The notes under the pieces are model-generated. The model searched no databases, was not told the origin of the DNA, and saw only the letters and a list, made by a program, of their open reading frames with translations. From Cryobacterium adonitolivorans (GTDB lineage: Bacteria > Actinomycetota > Actinomycetes > Actinomycetales > Microbacteriaceae), in contig NZ_SOFL01000015.1 in NCBI RefSeq assembly GCF_004402695.1, positions 1-47,032 of the forward strand: a stretch of DNA of 47,032 nt, written 5' to 3'. The position numbers and the translations under genes were made by a program. Below, in pieces: positions 34,525 to 42,599 of the stretch. Numbering within the stretch: the first letter of the stretch is position 1; each line of letters opens with the position of its first letter.

Positions 34525-35895
34525 GTGAGCAGTCCGTGGACGATAACTCCTGCCGATTCACCTCTGGGTACGTTCTCCCGGCAGGAACGTCTGCATGAGG
34601 CCGCCATCGGTGACCGAACAGACCTGCGCTCCGGTGCAGTGCAGGCCGGGGTGCGCCGACTGGTGCGGGAATCCTGGCAGCGGTCGATCTCACTTCGCCT
34701 GGACCCGTTGACGGCACAGGCCGCTCCGACGTTGAGCGCAGACGAGCTCGAACGGCTGCGCGCCCGGAACCCGCTCGCCGCGGTGCTGCCGGTGATCAAC
34801 ACCCTCCTCGTGCGGCACGCGTCCGAATTCGGGCTGATCGTGGCGGTGGCCGATGAGTCTGGCCGGCTGCTCTGGATCGACGGCGACAGTTCAGTGCGCA
34901 CCCGCGCCGAAGACATGTACTTCGTGGTCGGCGCCGACTGGTCTGAGGCCCGGGTCGGCACGAGCGCGCCCGGCACCGCGTTGGCGCTGGATCATGGCAT
35001 CCAGATCCAGCGCGCCGAACATTTCAACCAGCTGGCTCACCCCTTCAGCTGCACCGCCGTGCCCATCCACGACCCGGTCACCGGGGCGGTGCTCGGCGTC
35101 ATCGACATCACCGGGGGAGACGCGGCCGTGGCCCCGCAGACCCTGCCGCTCGTGGAGGCCGCCGTCGCCGCGCTCGAGGCGGAGCTGCGCATCCAGAGCC
35201 TGAGCGCTCCGCGGCCGGCACCGGCACGACCGTCGGGCTTCACCGCGCCCGGAATTCTGCTGAACGTGCTGGGCTCCGACCACGGCGCCCTGCACGGGGC
35301 CACACCCGCGAGCACCCCGGGAGGGTTCGGCGCTCCGGTGCCCGGCACCCGGCACAGCACCGACCTCAGTCCCCGGCACGCCGAGATCCTGCTCCTGCTC
35401 GCCTGGCACCGGCAAGGCCTATCCGCCGACAGGCTCGCCGGCCTCCTCAGCGACGAGCAGCCGCACGCCGTCGAGAACCTGCGCGCCGAGATGGTGCGGC
35501 TACGCCGGGCGCTCACGGTCAGCCATCCGCAGCTGCGGATCGGCTCACGCCCGTACCGCCTGGAGACCAGCGTCGACACGGATGCCGGCCGGGTCCTTCG
35601 TCTGCTCGCCCGCGGTGCCCACCGGATGGCCCTGGCGGCCTACCGGGGAACCGTGCTGCCGGGCTCCGCGGCGCCGGGTGTCGCGGAGATCCGTCTCGAG
35701 GTGGGCCGGCGCCTGCGCCAGACCCTGCTCAGCGATGCCTCGGTGGAGGTGCTGCTCGACTACGCCCGCACCGAGGACGCCGCCTGGGACACGGAGGTGT
35801 GGCAGGCCTGCCTCGAACTCCTGCCCGCCCGGTCGCCCCAGCGCGCCGCCGTGGTGGCGAATCTCGCCCGCATCGAGGCCGAGCTCTGCGCGTAG
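34525..35895 (+). CDS. GAF-domain transcriptional regulator
   Basis: A 456-residue protein. About residues 30-85 form a helical lead (RRLVRESWQRSISLRLDP), residues 85-195 a GAF sensor domain (VADESGRLLWIDG, ARVGTSAPGTALALD, HPFSCTAVPIHDPVTG, GVIDITGG). After a Pro/Ala/Gly-rich linker comes a winged-helix-like region (LSPRHAEILLLLAWHRQG, ENLRAEMVRLRRAL) and a helical tail. No sigma-54 AAA domain is present, unlike AcoR. Such proteins in actinobacteria sit beside aldehyde dehydrogenase/DUF779 genes and probably sense an aldehyde- or alcohol-linked signal. GTG at 34525 follows GGAGG. Confidence 0.78.
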   Translation: MSSPWTITPADSPLGTFSRQERLHEAAIGDRTDLRSGAVQAGVRRLVRESWQRSISLRLDPLTAQAAPTLSADELERLRARNPLAAVLPVINTLLVRHASEFGLIVAVADESGRLLWIDGDSSVRTRAEDMYFVVGADWSEARVGTSAPGTALALDHGIQIQRAEHFNQLAHPFSCTAVPIHDPVTGAVLGVIDITGGDAAVAPQTLPLVEAAVAALEAELRIQSLSAPRPAPARPSGFTAPGILLNVLGSDHGALHGATPASTPGGFGAPVPGTRHSTDLSPRHAEILLLLAWHRQGLSADRLAGLLSDEQPHAVENLRAEMVRLRRALTVSHPQLRIGSRPYRLETSVDTDAGRVLRLLARGAHRMALAAYRGTVLPGSAAPGVAEIRLEVGRRLRQTLLSDASVEVLLDYARTEDAAWDTEVWQACLELLPARSPQRAAVVANLARIEAELCA

Positions 35896-35914
35896 TCGCT
35901 GTGAGGGCCAGCCG

Positions 35915-36607
35915 TCAGTTCAGGATGAACACGAGCATTCCCACGAAGGTGAGAGTTCCCACGAGCCACACGCTGACCACCAGCGAGATGTACCGGTGTG
36001 TGAGCCCGCAGTGAAGGATCGCCGCCAGCAGGACGACGACCGACAGCACGATCTCGAGCGTCCAATAGACCGGGCTCGTGGTGTCTGCGATGGTGTTGAG
36101 CGCCCAGATGCCCTCGCCCAGCAGAACAGCACTCAGCGGCGTGACCGCCAGTGCGCGCCACACCGGTGGGGCATAACGGACCAGGCTGGCGGCAACGCCC
36201 AGCAGGGGCCCGGCGACGAGGCCCACGATGGTCCAGATCGAGGTGAACGGATCGCCGTCGTCGAACCCTCTCCACTCGGCCACCACGCTGTAGGACTCGA
36301 CGAGAAGCTGGAAGACCACGATGCCGAGGAAGCCCGCGAGCAGCGGCCGGGCGCGGCTGAGCCAGACAATCAGGAAACTGAACATCGTCCAGCCACCGGC
36401 CGAATTGCTGAGCGAATTGACCGAGGGTGGCAGGTACTGCTGCGCGAAACTGGTCAGCCCGCCGATCAGCACCCCTCCGACGATAACCAGGACGGCGGCC
36501 CGCAGCGCCGACGACCGGGTGTCGGCGTGCCACCAGCCGCTGCGCGAGTGCGCCGGCTCGACGATGCGTGAAGTCTCCAGGGTTTCCATCTCACCAACGC
36601 TAGGCAT
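35915..36607 (-). CDS. DUF6518-like multi-pass membrane protein
   Basis: About 230 residues with six or seven hydrophobic segments, including [58 protein letters not shown] and a last one ending LVFILN. The features [10 protein letters not shown] and SVVAEWRGF, together with the helix layout, resemble DUF6518 proteins. The function is unknown. The start is uncertain among the ATGs at 36649, 36607 and 36589; none has a good ribosome binding site. It faces the GAF regulator gene with a 19-base gap and is divergent from the aldehyde dehydrogenase gene. Confidence 0.65.
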   Translation of the reverse strand: MPSVGEMETLETSRIVEPAHSRSGWWHADTRSSALRAAVLVIVGGVLIGGLTSFAQQYLPPSVNSLSNSAGGWTMFSFLIVWLSRARPLLAGFLGIVVFQLLVESYSVVAEWRGFDDGDPFTSIWTIVGLVAGPLLGVAASLVRYAPPVWRALAVTPLSAVLLGEGIWALNTIADTTSPVYWTLEIVLSVVVLLAAILHCGLTHRYISLVVSVWLVGTLTFVGMLVFILN

Positions 36608-36690
36608 GCCGGGCATACAGGGCATCCGCCCAGAGGGTGACCGAAGCAAACCGGAGGATGACCTCGCCCACCAGGCCGCACTTCAAGCCA

Positions 36691-36710
36691 CCGCAACTTT
36701 TCGCAACCTC
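36691..36710. promoter_or_regulatory. Direct repeat CGCAAC upstream of the aldehyde dehydrogenase gene
   Basis: CGCAACTT and CGCAACCT lie 10 bases apart (one helical turn) about 80 bases before the aldehyde dehydrogenase ATG. They could be a regulator binding site, perhaps for the GAF protein; this is speculative. Confidence 0.25.
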
Positions 36711-36783
36711 TGCCTTCGTAGGCTCCCTCCATGGACCGCGACGACGCGGCAACCATCGACAGAGCCGTCGAACAAGGAGTGAA

Positions 36784-38307
36784 ATGACCGTTTACGCCGT
36801 CCCCGGCACGCCGGATGCGAAAGTCACCTTCAAGCCCCGCTACGAGAACTGGATCGGAGGCGAATGGGTGCCGCCCGTGAAGGGCCAGTACTTCGAGGAC
36901 ATCTCCCCGGTCAACGGCAAACCGTTCACCGAAGTCGCACGCAGTACCCACGAAGACATCGACCTGGCCCTTGACGCAGCGCACAAGGCCGCACCGGCGT
37001 GGGGCAAGACCACAGCCACTCACCGAGCCGCCGTGCTCAACAAGATCGCGGATGTCATCGACGCGAACCGCGAACTGCTCGCGGTCGCCGAAACCTGGGA
37101 CAACGGCAAGCCCATCAGGGAGCCGTTGAACGCCGACCTGCCGCTGGCCGCCGACCACTTCAGGTACTTCGCCTCCGCCATCCGCGCCCAGGACGGCGAT
37201 CACGCCGAACTCGACAACGACACCATGTCGTACCAGTTCCACGAGCCGCTGGGCGTGGTCGGGCAGATCATCCCCTGGAACTTCCCGATCCTGATGGCGG
37301 TCTGGAAGCTCGCGCCGGCCCTCGCCGCCGGGAACGCGGTCGTCCTCAAGCCCGCGGAGCAGACCCCCGCGTCGATCCTGGTGCTGATCGAACTGATCGG
37401 CGACATCCTGCCGCCCGGGGTGCTCAACATCGTCAACGGATTCGGCATCGAAGCGGGCAAGCCCCTCGCCTCGTCGAACCGCATCCGCAAGATCGCGTTC
37501 ACGGGTGAGACCACCACGGGCCGGCTGATCCTGCAGTACGCCAGCGCCAACATCATCCCGTCGACCGTGGAGCTGGGCGGCAAGAGCGCCAACATCTTCT
37601 TCGACGACGTGGCGCAGCAGGACGACAGCTACTACGACAAGGCGCAGGAAGGCTTCGTGCTCTTCGCCTTCAACCAGGGTGAGGTGTGCACCTGCCCCAG
37701 CCGTGCGCTGCTGCACAAGCCCATCTACGACAGCTTCCTGGGCGGCGCCATCGAGCGCACCAAGCTGGCCAAGCAGGGCAACCCGCTGGACACCGACACC
37801 CAGGTGGGCGCGCAGGCCAGCAACGACCAGCTCGAGAAGATCCTCTCCTACATCGACATCGGCAAGAAGGAGGGCGCCAAGCTGCTGCTCGGCGGCGAGC
37901 AGGCCGACCTGGGCGGCGACCTCAGCGGCGGCTACTACGTGCAGCCGACCATTTTCGAGGGCCAAAACAAGATGCGCATCTTCCAGGAGGAGATCTTCGG
38001 CCCCGTCGTCGCGGTGACCAGCTTCGACGACTACGACGACGCCATCTCGATCGCCAACGACACCCTCTACGGCCTCGGCGCCGGGGTGTGGTCGCGTAAC
38101 GGCACCACGGCGTACCGTGCAGGCCGCGACCTGCACGCCGGACGCGTGTGGGTGAACAACTACCACAACTACCCGGCTGGAGCGGCTTTCGGCGGCTACA
38201 AGAGCTCGGGAATCGGCCGGGAGAACAACAAGCTGGCGCTCGGCCATTACCAGCAGACCAAGAACCTGCTGGTGTCCTACTCCGAAGACGCCCTGGGCTT
38301 CTTCTAA
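36784..38307 (+). CDS. NAD-dependent aldehyde dehydrogenase (acetaldehyde dehydrogenase type)
   Basis: It oxidises an aldehyde, probably acetaldehyde or a similar short one, to the acid. The 507-residue protein has the NAD-binding [19 protein letters not shown], the general base E263 in ELGGKSAN, and the catalytic nucleophile C302 in EVCTCPSR, plus EIFGPVVAV. The start [23 protein letters not shown] (in part) matches AldB/ExaC-type enzymes. Downstream is a DUF779 gene, and a GAF regulator lies nearby, the usual setting of these enzymes. The likely ribosome binding site is AAGGAG just before the ATG. Confidence 0.93.
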   Translation: MTVYAVPGTPDAKVTFKPRYENWIGGEWVPPVKGQYFEDISPVNGKPFTEVARSTHEDIDLALDAAHKAAPAWGKTTATHRAAVLNKIADVIDANRELLAVAETWDNGKPIREPLNADLPLAADHFRYFASAIRAQDGDHAELDNDTMSYQFHEPLGVVGQIIPWNFPILMAVWKLAPALAAGNAVVLKPAEQTPASILVLIELIGDILPPGVLNIVNGFGIEAGKPLASSNRIRKIAFTGETTTGRLILQYASANIIPSTVELGGKSANIFFDDVAQQDDSYYDKAQEGFVLFAFNQGEVCTCPSRALLHKPIYDSFLGGAIERTKLAKQGNPLDTDTQVGAQASNDQLEKILSYIDIGKKEGAKLLLGGEQADLGGDLSGGYYVQPTIFEGQNKMRIFQEEIFGPVVAVTSFDDYDDAISIANDTLYGLGAGVWSRNGTTAYRAGRDLHAGRVWVNNYHNYPAGAAFGGYKSSGIGRENNKLALGHYQQTKNLLVSYSEDALGFF

Positions 38308-38315
38308 CCGCGAAC

Positions 38316-38364
38316 AGGCGGTGCCGGCCGGGCAGCTTCGCAGATTGTCTGGCCGGCACCGCCT
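38316..38364 (+). other. 14-bp stem hairpin between aldehyde dehydrogenase and DUF779 genes
   Basis: AGGCGGTGCCGGCC (38316-38329) pairs perfectly with GGCCGGCACCGCCT (38351-38364) around a 21-base loop. It starts 8 bases after the dehydrogenase stop. There is no T run, so it may be an mRNA-stability element or a partial attenuator setting the ratio of the two products. Confidence 0.7.
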
Positions 38365-38407
38365 CCCGAACCCCAAACCGCTCTACCCGCTGAAGTTGGA
38401 GGAACCC

Positions 38408-38854
38408 ATGACCGACTTGATCACGCCAGCACCGGATGCGCCCGTCGTGGCCGCGGTCGAGGCGTCCATCACCATCCCGGGCGAGACCCGGTCCAGGGTT
38501 GCGCTGGCGCAGGCCACCGTTGACCTTCTGCGGAGCCTGTGGGAGGAGCACGGCCCGCTGATGTTCCACCAGTCCGGCGGCTGCTGCGACGGCAGTTCGC
38601 CGATGTGCTTTCCGGCGGGGGAGTTCATCACCTCAGACCAGGACGTGCTGCTCGGCCGACTTGACATCGCCCCGGCGGGGGAACCTGAACAGGTGATCGA
38701 CTTCTGGATCTCCGCCGAACAGTTCGAGTACTGGAGCCACACCGCCCTGCTCATCGACACCGTCAAAGGGCGCGGTGGCGGGTTCTCGGCCGAGGCTCCG
38801 CGCGGGGTGCGGTTCATCATCCGCTCGGAGCTGATGGATTCGTTCAGCGGGTAG
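38408..38854 (+). CDS. DUF779 domain protein
   Basis: A 148-residue protein with the family core LWEEHGPLMFHQSGGCCDGS, then SPMCFPAGEF (C59, C60, C67) and DFWISAEQFEYW. The conserved CC...C cluster suggests metal or redox chemistry, but no function is established. DUF779 genes are regularly paired with acetaldehyde-type dehydrogenases, so a supporting role for that enzyme is plausible. TTGGAGGAA lies before the ATG, and the hairpin at 38316 lies in the gap to the dehydrogenase gene. Confidence 0.88.
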   Translation: MTDLITPAPDAPVVAAVEASITIPGETRSRVALAQATVDLLRSLWEEHGPLMFHQSGGCCDGSSPMCFPAGEFITSDQDVLLGRLDIAPAGEPEQVIDFWISAEQFEYWSHTALLIDTVKGRGGGFSAEAPRGVRFIIRSELMDSFSG

Positions 38855-38915
38855 GCAGCGAACCGGGGCGAGGTCAGCGTGTCAATGGTCCGCAGGGCCC
38901 CTAGTGTCGGTTGCT

Positions 38916-39707
38916 TCAGTTCGGGTTGTGCTGCATGACCGACAGTGACCCGTGACCGGGCGCCACGACACACTTGGCGGCGTAGAGCGGCACTCCGCCG
39001 TGCTCCGCTGTCTGGGTGAGGATCAGGACCGCCGCTGACGCCTTGATGTTCAGCAATTTTGCTCGCGTGGGGCCGGCGTCGGTTGCGACGATCTGGCACA
39101 CGCCGTTTGTGAAGACGTGACCGTTGGCCTGCATGGATGCGAGGAGCGTTCGGGGTTCGGCGGCGACCTCCATGAGTTCGGATGCGATCCGCGCGCTCAC
39201 ATCGCTGAGGTAGCGCCCCGCAGGGAGGTGTTCCTGAACTGTGGCAATGGGACGGCCGTCATGCAGCAGGACGCTCTCGCGGATCCACGCGTTCGCAGCC
39301 GGGTCGAGCGCGAGCCTGTTGGACACGAAGTCGGTGACCCCTTCCAACTCGAAGCGCGCCGGCTGCACGGTGATGGTCGTGTTCGGGTCGGCCAGGGCGA
39401 CCTCGAACGGCCGAAGCTGCTCGAGTCCGCCGTGCGGGATGGTGTCCGTGACGAATCGCCCGACACCGCGGCGGGTGACCAGCAGCCCGTCTTCTTCGAG
39501 GAGCATCAGCGCCTCGCGAACGGGGGTGCGGCTGACGCCGAGTGTTGCAGAGAGCTCTGTTTCCCTCGGCAGCATCTCGCCGAGCCGGAACACACCGGAG
39601 CGGATCCCTTCGGCGAGCCGCGTGTAGACGGCGACTCGAATCGGCTGGCCGACGGCGAGCTGGAGTTGCTCTTGCAAAAACGAGTGGGATTCCAGACGGG
39701 TCGTCAC
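38916..39707 (-). CDS. GntR family (HutC/UTRA type) transcriptional regulator
   Basis: A 263-residue repressor-type protein with an N-terminal winged helix (about residues 20-90: VYTRLAEGIRSGVF, LPRETELSATLGVSRTPVREAL, DGLLVTRRGVGRFV) and a C-terminal effector domain of UTRA type (HLPAGRYLSD, PLYAAKCVVAPG). GTG at 39707 is chosen because AAGGAGG lies 4 bases upstream and the upstream frame is not protein-like. It is divergent from deoD; the shared 103-base gap contains a palindrome expected for GntR binding, so it probably regulates deoD-MFS and perhaps itself in response to a nucleoside or phosphosugar. Confidence 0.88.
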   Translation of the reverse strand: MTTRLESHSFLQEQLQLAVGQPIRVAVYTRLAEGIRSGVFRLGEMLPRETELSATLGVSRTPVREALMLLEEDGLLVTRRGVGRFVTDTIPHGGLEQLRPFEVALADPNTTITVQPARFELEGVTDFVSNRLALDPAANAWIRESVLLHDGRPIATVQEHLPAGRYLSDVSARIASELMEVAAEPRTLLASMQANGHVFTNGVCQIVATDAGPTRAKLLNIKASAAVLILTQTAEHGGVPLYAAKCVVAPGHGSLSVMQHNPN

Positions 39708-39739
39708 GAGACCTCCTTGTGTGCCCGACGCTATCACGT

Positions 39740-39768
39740 TTGACATGTGCCCGCAGAGGTATAACCTC
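39740..39768 (+). promoter_or_regulatory. deoD promoter with GntR operator
   Basis: TTGACA (39740-39745) and TAACCT (39762-39767) are 16 bases apart. The palindrome GAGGT-ATA-ACCTC (39756-39768) overlaps the -10, and its GT-N-AC core fits the general GntR-family operator. Binding would block the promoter. Confidence 0.55.
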
Positions 39769-39810
39769 ATACTGCAGTCGAGACACAGCAGTCCAGGCAA
39801 AGGAGCCCAC

Positions 39811-40530
39811 ATGAGTTCAACCACCATGACCAGCACACCCCACATTGATCCGAAGGGGGTGGACATTGCCGAGACGATCCTCCTTCCCGGCGACCCGCTG
39901 CGAGCCAAGTTCATCGCCGAGACCTACTTCGACGACATCCGCTGCTTCAACGAGGTTCGCAACATGCTGGGCTTCACGGGCACGTACCAGGGCCGCCCGG
40001 TGTCCGTCATGGGCACGGGAATGGGCATTCCCTCCATCTCCCTCTACAGCTACGAACTGATCCACCACTTCGGGGTCAAGAACCTGATTCGTGTGGGCAC
40101 CTGCGGCGCAATGCAGGAGAACATGGAGCTCTACGACGTGGTCATCGCCCAGGGCGCCTCCACCGACTCCAACTACCTGCAACAGTTCGACCTGCCCGGC
40201 CAATGGGCGCCACTGTCGTCCTACCGGCTACTGGAGAAGGCCAAGCGGGTCGCCGATGAGCGCGGTCAACGCACCCACGTGGGCAACGTGCTCTCGTCAG
40301 ACGTGTTCTACGGCGCCGATCCCGACGCCCTGGGCAGGTGGATGAAGATGGGCATCCTGGCCGTCGAGATGGAGTCGGCAGGTCTGTTCGCCAACGCCGC
40401 TGCCGCGGGCGTCGATGCCCTGGGCATCTTCACCGTCAGCGACAAGATCGGCTCAGACGTCAAGACCACCCCCGAGGAACGGCAGACCGCCTTCACCGCA
40501 ATGATCGAGATCGCATTGGACCTGGCCTGA
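39811..40530 (+). CDS. deoD: Purine nucleoside phosphorylase DeoD type
   Basis: It splits purine nucleosides with phosphate into base and (deoxy)ribose 1-phosphate. The 239-residue protein has ILLPGDPLRAKFIAET, the phosphate-binding GTGMGIPS, RVGTCGAMQ, and the nucleoside-binding AVEMESAGLF followed by SDKIGSD with the catalytic aspartate region. AAGGAG lies upstream of the ATG. The stop overlaps the start of the transporter gene (TGATG), and the divergent GntR gene is the probable regulator. Confidence 0.95.
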   Translation: MSSTTMTSTPHIDPKGVDIAETILLPGDPLRAKFIAETYFDDIRCFNEVRNMLGFTGTYQGRPVSVMGTGMGIPSISLYSYELIHHFGVKNLIRVGTCGAMQENMELYDVVIAQGASTDSNYLQQFDLPGQWAPLSSYRLLEKAKRVADERGQRTHVGNVLSSDVFYGADPDALGRWMKMGILAVEMESAGLFANAAAAGVDALGIFTVSDKIGSDVKTTPEERQTAFTAMIEIALDLA

Positions 40531-41939
40531 TGAGCACCGCAACCCACTCCACGGCTCTCGCCCAGGTCCTCAAGCCGAGCCGGGCCGTCCCCATCCTGCT
40601 GTCCCTCTTCGTGTTCTCTTTGGTGCTGGACAACGGCTTCAAGTTCATGTCGCCGGCGTTGGCGGAGAGTCTCAACCTCCCGGTCAACACCGTCAGCCTG
40701 CAGGCCACTCTGGCCGGCGTCCTGATCGGCATCGGCGCCGTGGTCTACGCGGCGCTAGCCGACTCGATCAGCATCCGGAAACTCATCATCTTCGCAATCA
40801 TTTTGATGACGATCGGGTCGATCGTCGGCTTCGTCTTTCAGACCAACTTCTGGCTGGTCCTAGTCGGCCGTCTGATTCAGAGCGCCGGCTTGGCCGCCGC
40901 CGAGACCCTTTACGTGATCTACGTCACCAAGCATTTCAGGGGCGACGAGCAAAAGAAGTACCTGGGCTTTAGCACCGCGGCCTTCCAGTTGTCGTTGCTC
41001 ATCGGCGCCGTCGGCAGCGGCTTCATCGCCACCTACATCGGCTGGGCGGCCTTCTTCCTGGTCACGCTGTTGTCCCTGCTGGCCATCCCGGTCGTGTTGC
41101 GAACGGTCCCCGCGGAAGCAACGGGCACCAGCCGTGTGGACGTATTCGGGCTCTTTTTGATCTCGGTGTTCGCGACCGGGCTGATCCTGTTCATGCAGAA
41201 CTTCAATTCCTGGTACCTGTTGCCGGTCGCTGTAGGCCTGATTCTCTTTATCTGGCACATCCGAACGCATGACAACGCCGTGATCACCAGCGCGTTCTTC
41301 GCCAACGCTCAGTATTCGCTCATGATCATCGTGGTGTTCGTCACCTATTCGGTCCAGCTGGGCTACACCTTCATGTTCTCGTTCCTGATCTCCGACGTTT
41401 ACGGCTATAACCTCGGCGAGATCTCCCTGCTGCTGGTCCCCGGTTATGTCGCCGCGGTCATCGTCGGCTCGGCCACCGGCAAGATCGCCAAGTTCCTCCC
41501 GTCCAAGCAGGCCATCACCATCGCGTTGATTGTGATCATCGCCTCGTTGCTGATCCCGGCTCTGTTCGTGGGCCAGTGGATCGGGATCTTCGTGATCTCG
41601 ATGATGTTGTTCGGCATGGGCTTTGCGTTGATGTACGGCCCGCTCGTGTCGACCGCCATCATGCGCGTACCGGTCGAGAACTCCGGTATCGCCATCGGCT
41701 TCTACAACCTCACGATCAACATCGCCGTGCCGGTCGGCATCGCCTACACGGCAGCGCTGATGAAGCTGAAGCCTGAGCTTTTGGGCGGCATCGCGGGCAC
41801 CGGCCAGGCGTCCTCTTACGGTTCGGTGTTGTTGATTCTTACCGGAGTCGCCGCTCTCGGTCTGGTGCTCTATCGCGTCTTCATGATGGTTATCGAGCGC
41901 CAGGACGCCGAGGTCAGCACGCCCGTCGCACAGCAGTAG
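40530..41939 (+). CDS. MFS transporter, possible nucleoside carrier
   Basis: A 469-residue membrane protein with about 13-14 hydrophobic segments counted by eye, nearer to the 14-helix DHA2 layout than the 12-helix one. The loop ALADSISIRKLIIF after helix 2 matches the MFS signature region, and GRLIQSAGLAAAE resembles motif B. DHA2 members mostly export drugs, yet translation is coupled to deoD by a one-base overlap, so purine nucleoside or base transport is a reasonable inference. The substrate and direction are not known. Confidence 0.8.
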   Translation: MSTATHSTALAQVLKPSRAVPILLSLFVFSLVLDNGFKFMSPALAESLNLPVNTVSLQATLAGVLIGIGAVVYAALADSISIRKLIIFAIILMTIGSIVGFVFQTNFWLVLVGRLIQSAGLAAAETLYVIYVTKHFRGDEQKKYLGFSTAAFQLSLLIGAVGSGFIATYIGWAAFFLVTLLSLLAIPVVLRTVPAEATGTSRVDVFGLFLISVFATGLILFMQNFNSWYLLPVAVGLILFIWHIRTHDNAVITSAFFANAQYSLMIIVVFVTYSVQLGYTFMFSFLISDVYGYNLGEISLLLVPGYVAAVIVGSATGKIAKFLPSKQAITIALIVIIASLLIPALFVGQWIGIFVISMMLFGMGFALMYGPLVSTAIMRVPVENSGIAIGFYNLTINIAVPVGIAYTAALMKLKPELLGGIAGTGQASSYGSVLLILTGVAALGLVLYRVFMMVIERQDAEVSTPVAQQ

Positions 41940-41977
41940 TGATTGGCTCTGACTCAGAACGCTGAAGAACCATTGGC

Positions 41978-42011
41978 CTCGGCCGGGAGCCGTTGCAGCC
42001 TCCCGGCCGGG
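41978..42011. other. Strong hairpin between the MFS and aroQ genes
   Basis: CGGCCGGGAG (41980-41989) pairs perfectly with CTCCCGGCCG (42000-42009) around a 10-base loop, with weak extension on both sides. There is no T run. It lies just before the aroQ -10, so it could stop MFS transcripts or be a regulatory palindrome. Confidence 0.5.
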
Positions 42012-42013
42012 CC

Positions 42014-42019
42014 TAGGCT
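42014..42019 (+). promoter_or_regulatory. Putative -10 of a leaderless aroQ transcript
   Basis: TAGGCT ends 6 bases before the aroQ ATG and no ribosome binding site is present. The spacing is the same as at rarA. Confidence 0.45.
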
Positions 42020-42025
42020 GGGTCC

Positions 42026-42463
42026 ATGCGCACAGTCCTCGTTCTCAACGGCCCGAACCTTGGACGTCTCGGCAGCCGGGAGCCCGACGTTTACGGCTCC
42101 GCCAACCTCGACGACCTGCGGGTGCTGCTCACCGAAGCCGCACCGCAGGACGTCACCGTGGACGTGCGCCAGACCGACGACGAGGCCGAACTCATCCATT
42201 GGCTCTACGAGGCCGTGGACACGAAAACGCCGGTGGTACTCAACCCCGCCGCGTTCACGCATTACAGCTACGCGCTGCGGGATGCCGCGGCCCTGGTCAC
42301 CAAAGCCGGCATCCCGCTCGTCGAGGTGCACATCTCCAACCCGCACGCCCGCGAGACCTTTCGGCACACCAGCGTGGTCAGCGCTGTGGCGACCGGCGTC
42401 ATCGCAGGTTTCGGCTTCGACTCCTACCGCCTGGCCCTCGACCACATCGTGCGCCTGGCCTGA
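42026..42463 (+). CDS. aroQ: Type II 3-dehydroquinate dehydratase
   Basis: It dehydrates 3-dehydroquinate to 3-dehydroshikimate, the step between AroB and AroE. The 145-residue protein has [15 protein letters not shown] (the flexible loop with catalytic Arg; the usual loop Tyr lies at DVYG), [15 protein letters not shown] and [12 protein letters not shown]. It is probably leaderless from a promoter of its own, which would be needed because 10 kb of unrelated genes separates it from aroB. Confidence 0.96.
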   Translation: MRTVLVLNGPNLGRLGSREPDVYGSANLDDLRVLLTEAAPQDVTVDVRQTDDEAELIHWLYEAVDTKTPVVLNPAAFTHYSYALRDAAALVTKAGIPLVEVHISNPHARETFRHTSVVSAVATGVIAGFGFDSYRLALDHIVRLA

Positions 42464-42475
42464 GCTGCCCACCAC

Positions 42476-42501
42476 CCGCGCCCACCATCCGCGCCCACCA
42501 T
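42476..42501. repeat. Two tandem 13-bp repeats after aroQ
   Basis: CCGCGCCCACCAT occurs twice in a row, preceded by a partial copy, shortly after the aroQ stop. Confidence 0.7.
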
Positions 42502-42537
42502 CCAGCAACCGGAATCGATCGGGCGCGGCGTGTCGGC

Positions 42538-42543
42538 TACACT
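42538..42543 (+). promoter_or_regulatory. Putative -10 element for efp
   Basis: TACACT lies 57 bases upstream of the efp ATG. No clear -35 is visible. It may make efp-nusB independent of aroQ. Confidence 0.35.
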
Positions 42544-42599
42544 CGTCTGAGGCCTTTGGCCGCGCACCTTCCCAATTGAATCGAACGGAACACCTCTTC

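Noticed and set aside
36466..38376. 636-codon minus-strand open frame
   Set aside because: Antisense to the aldehyde dehydrogenase gene, whose catalytic motifs are intact.
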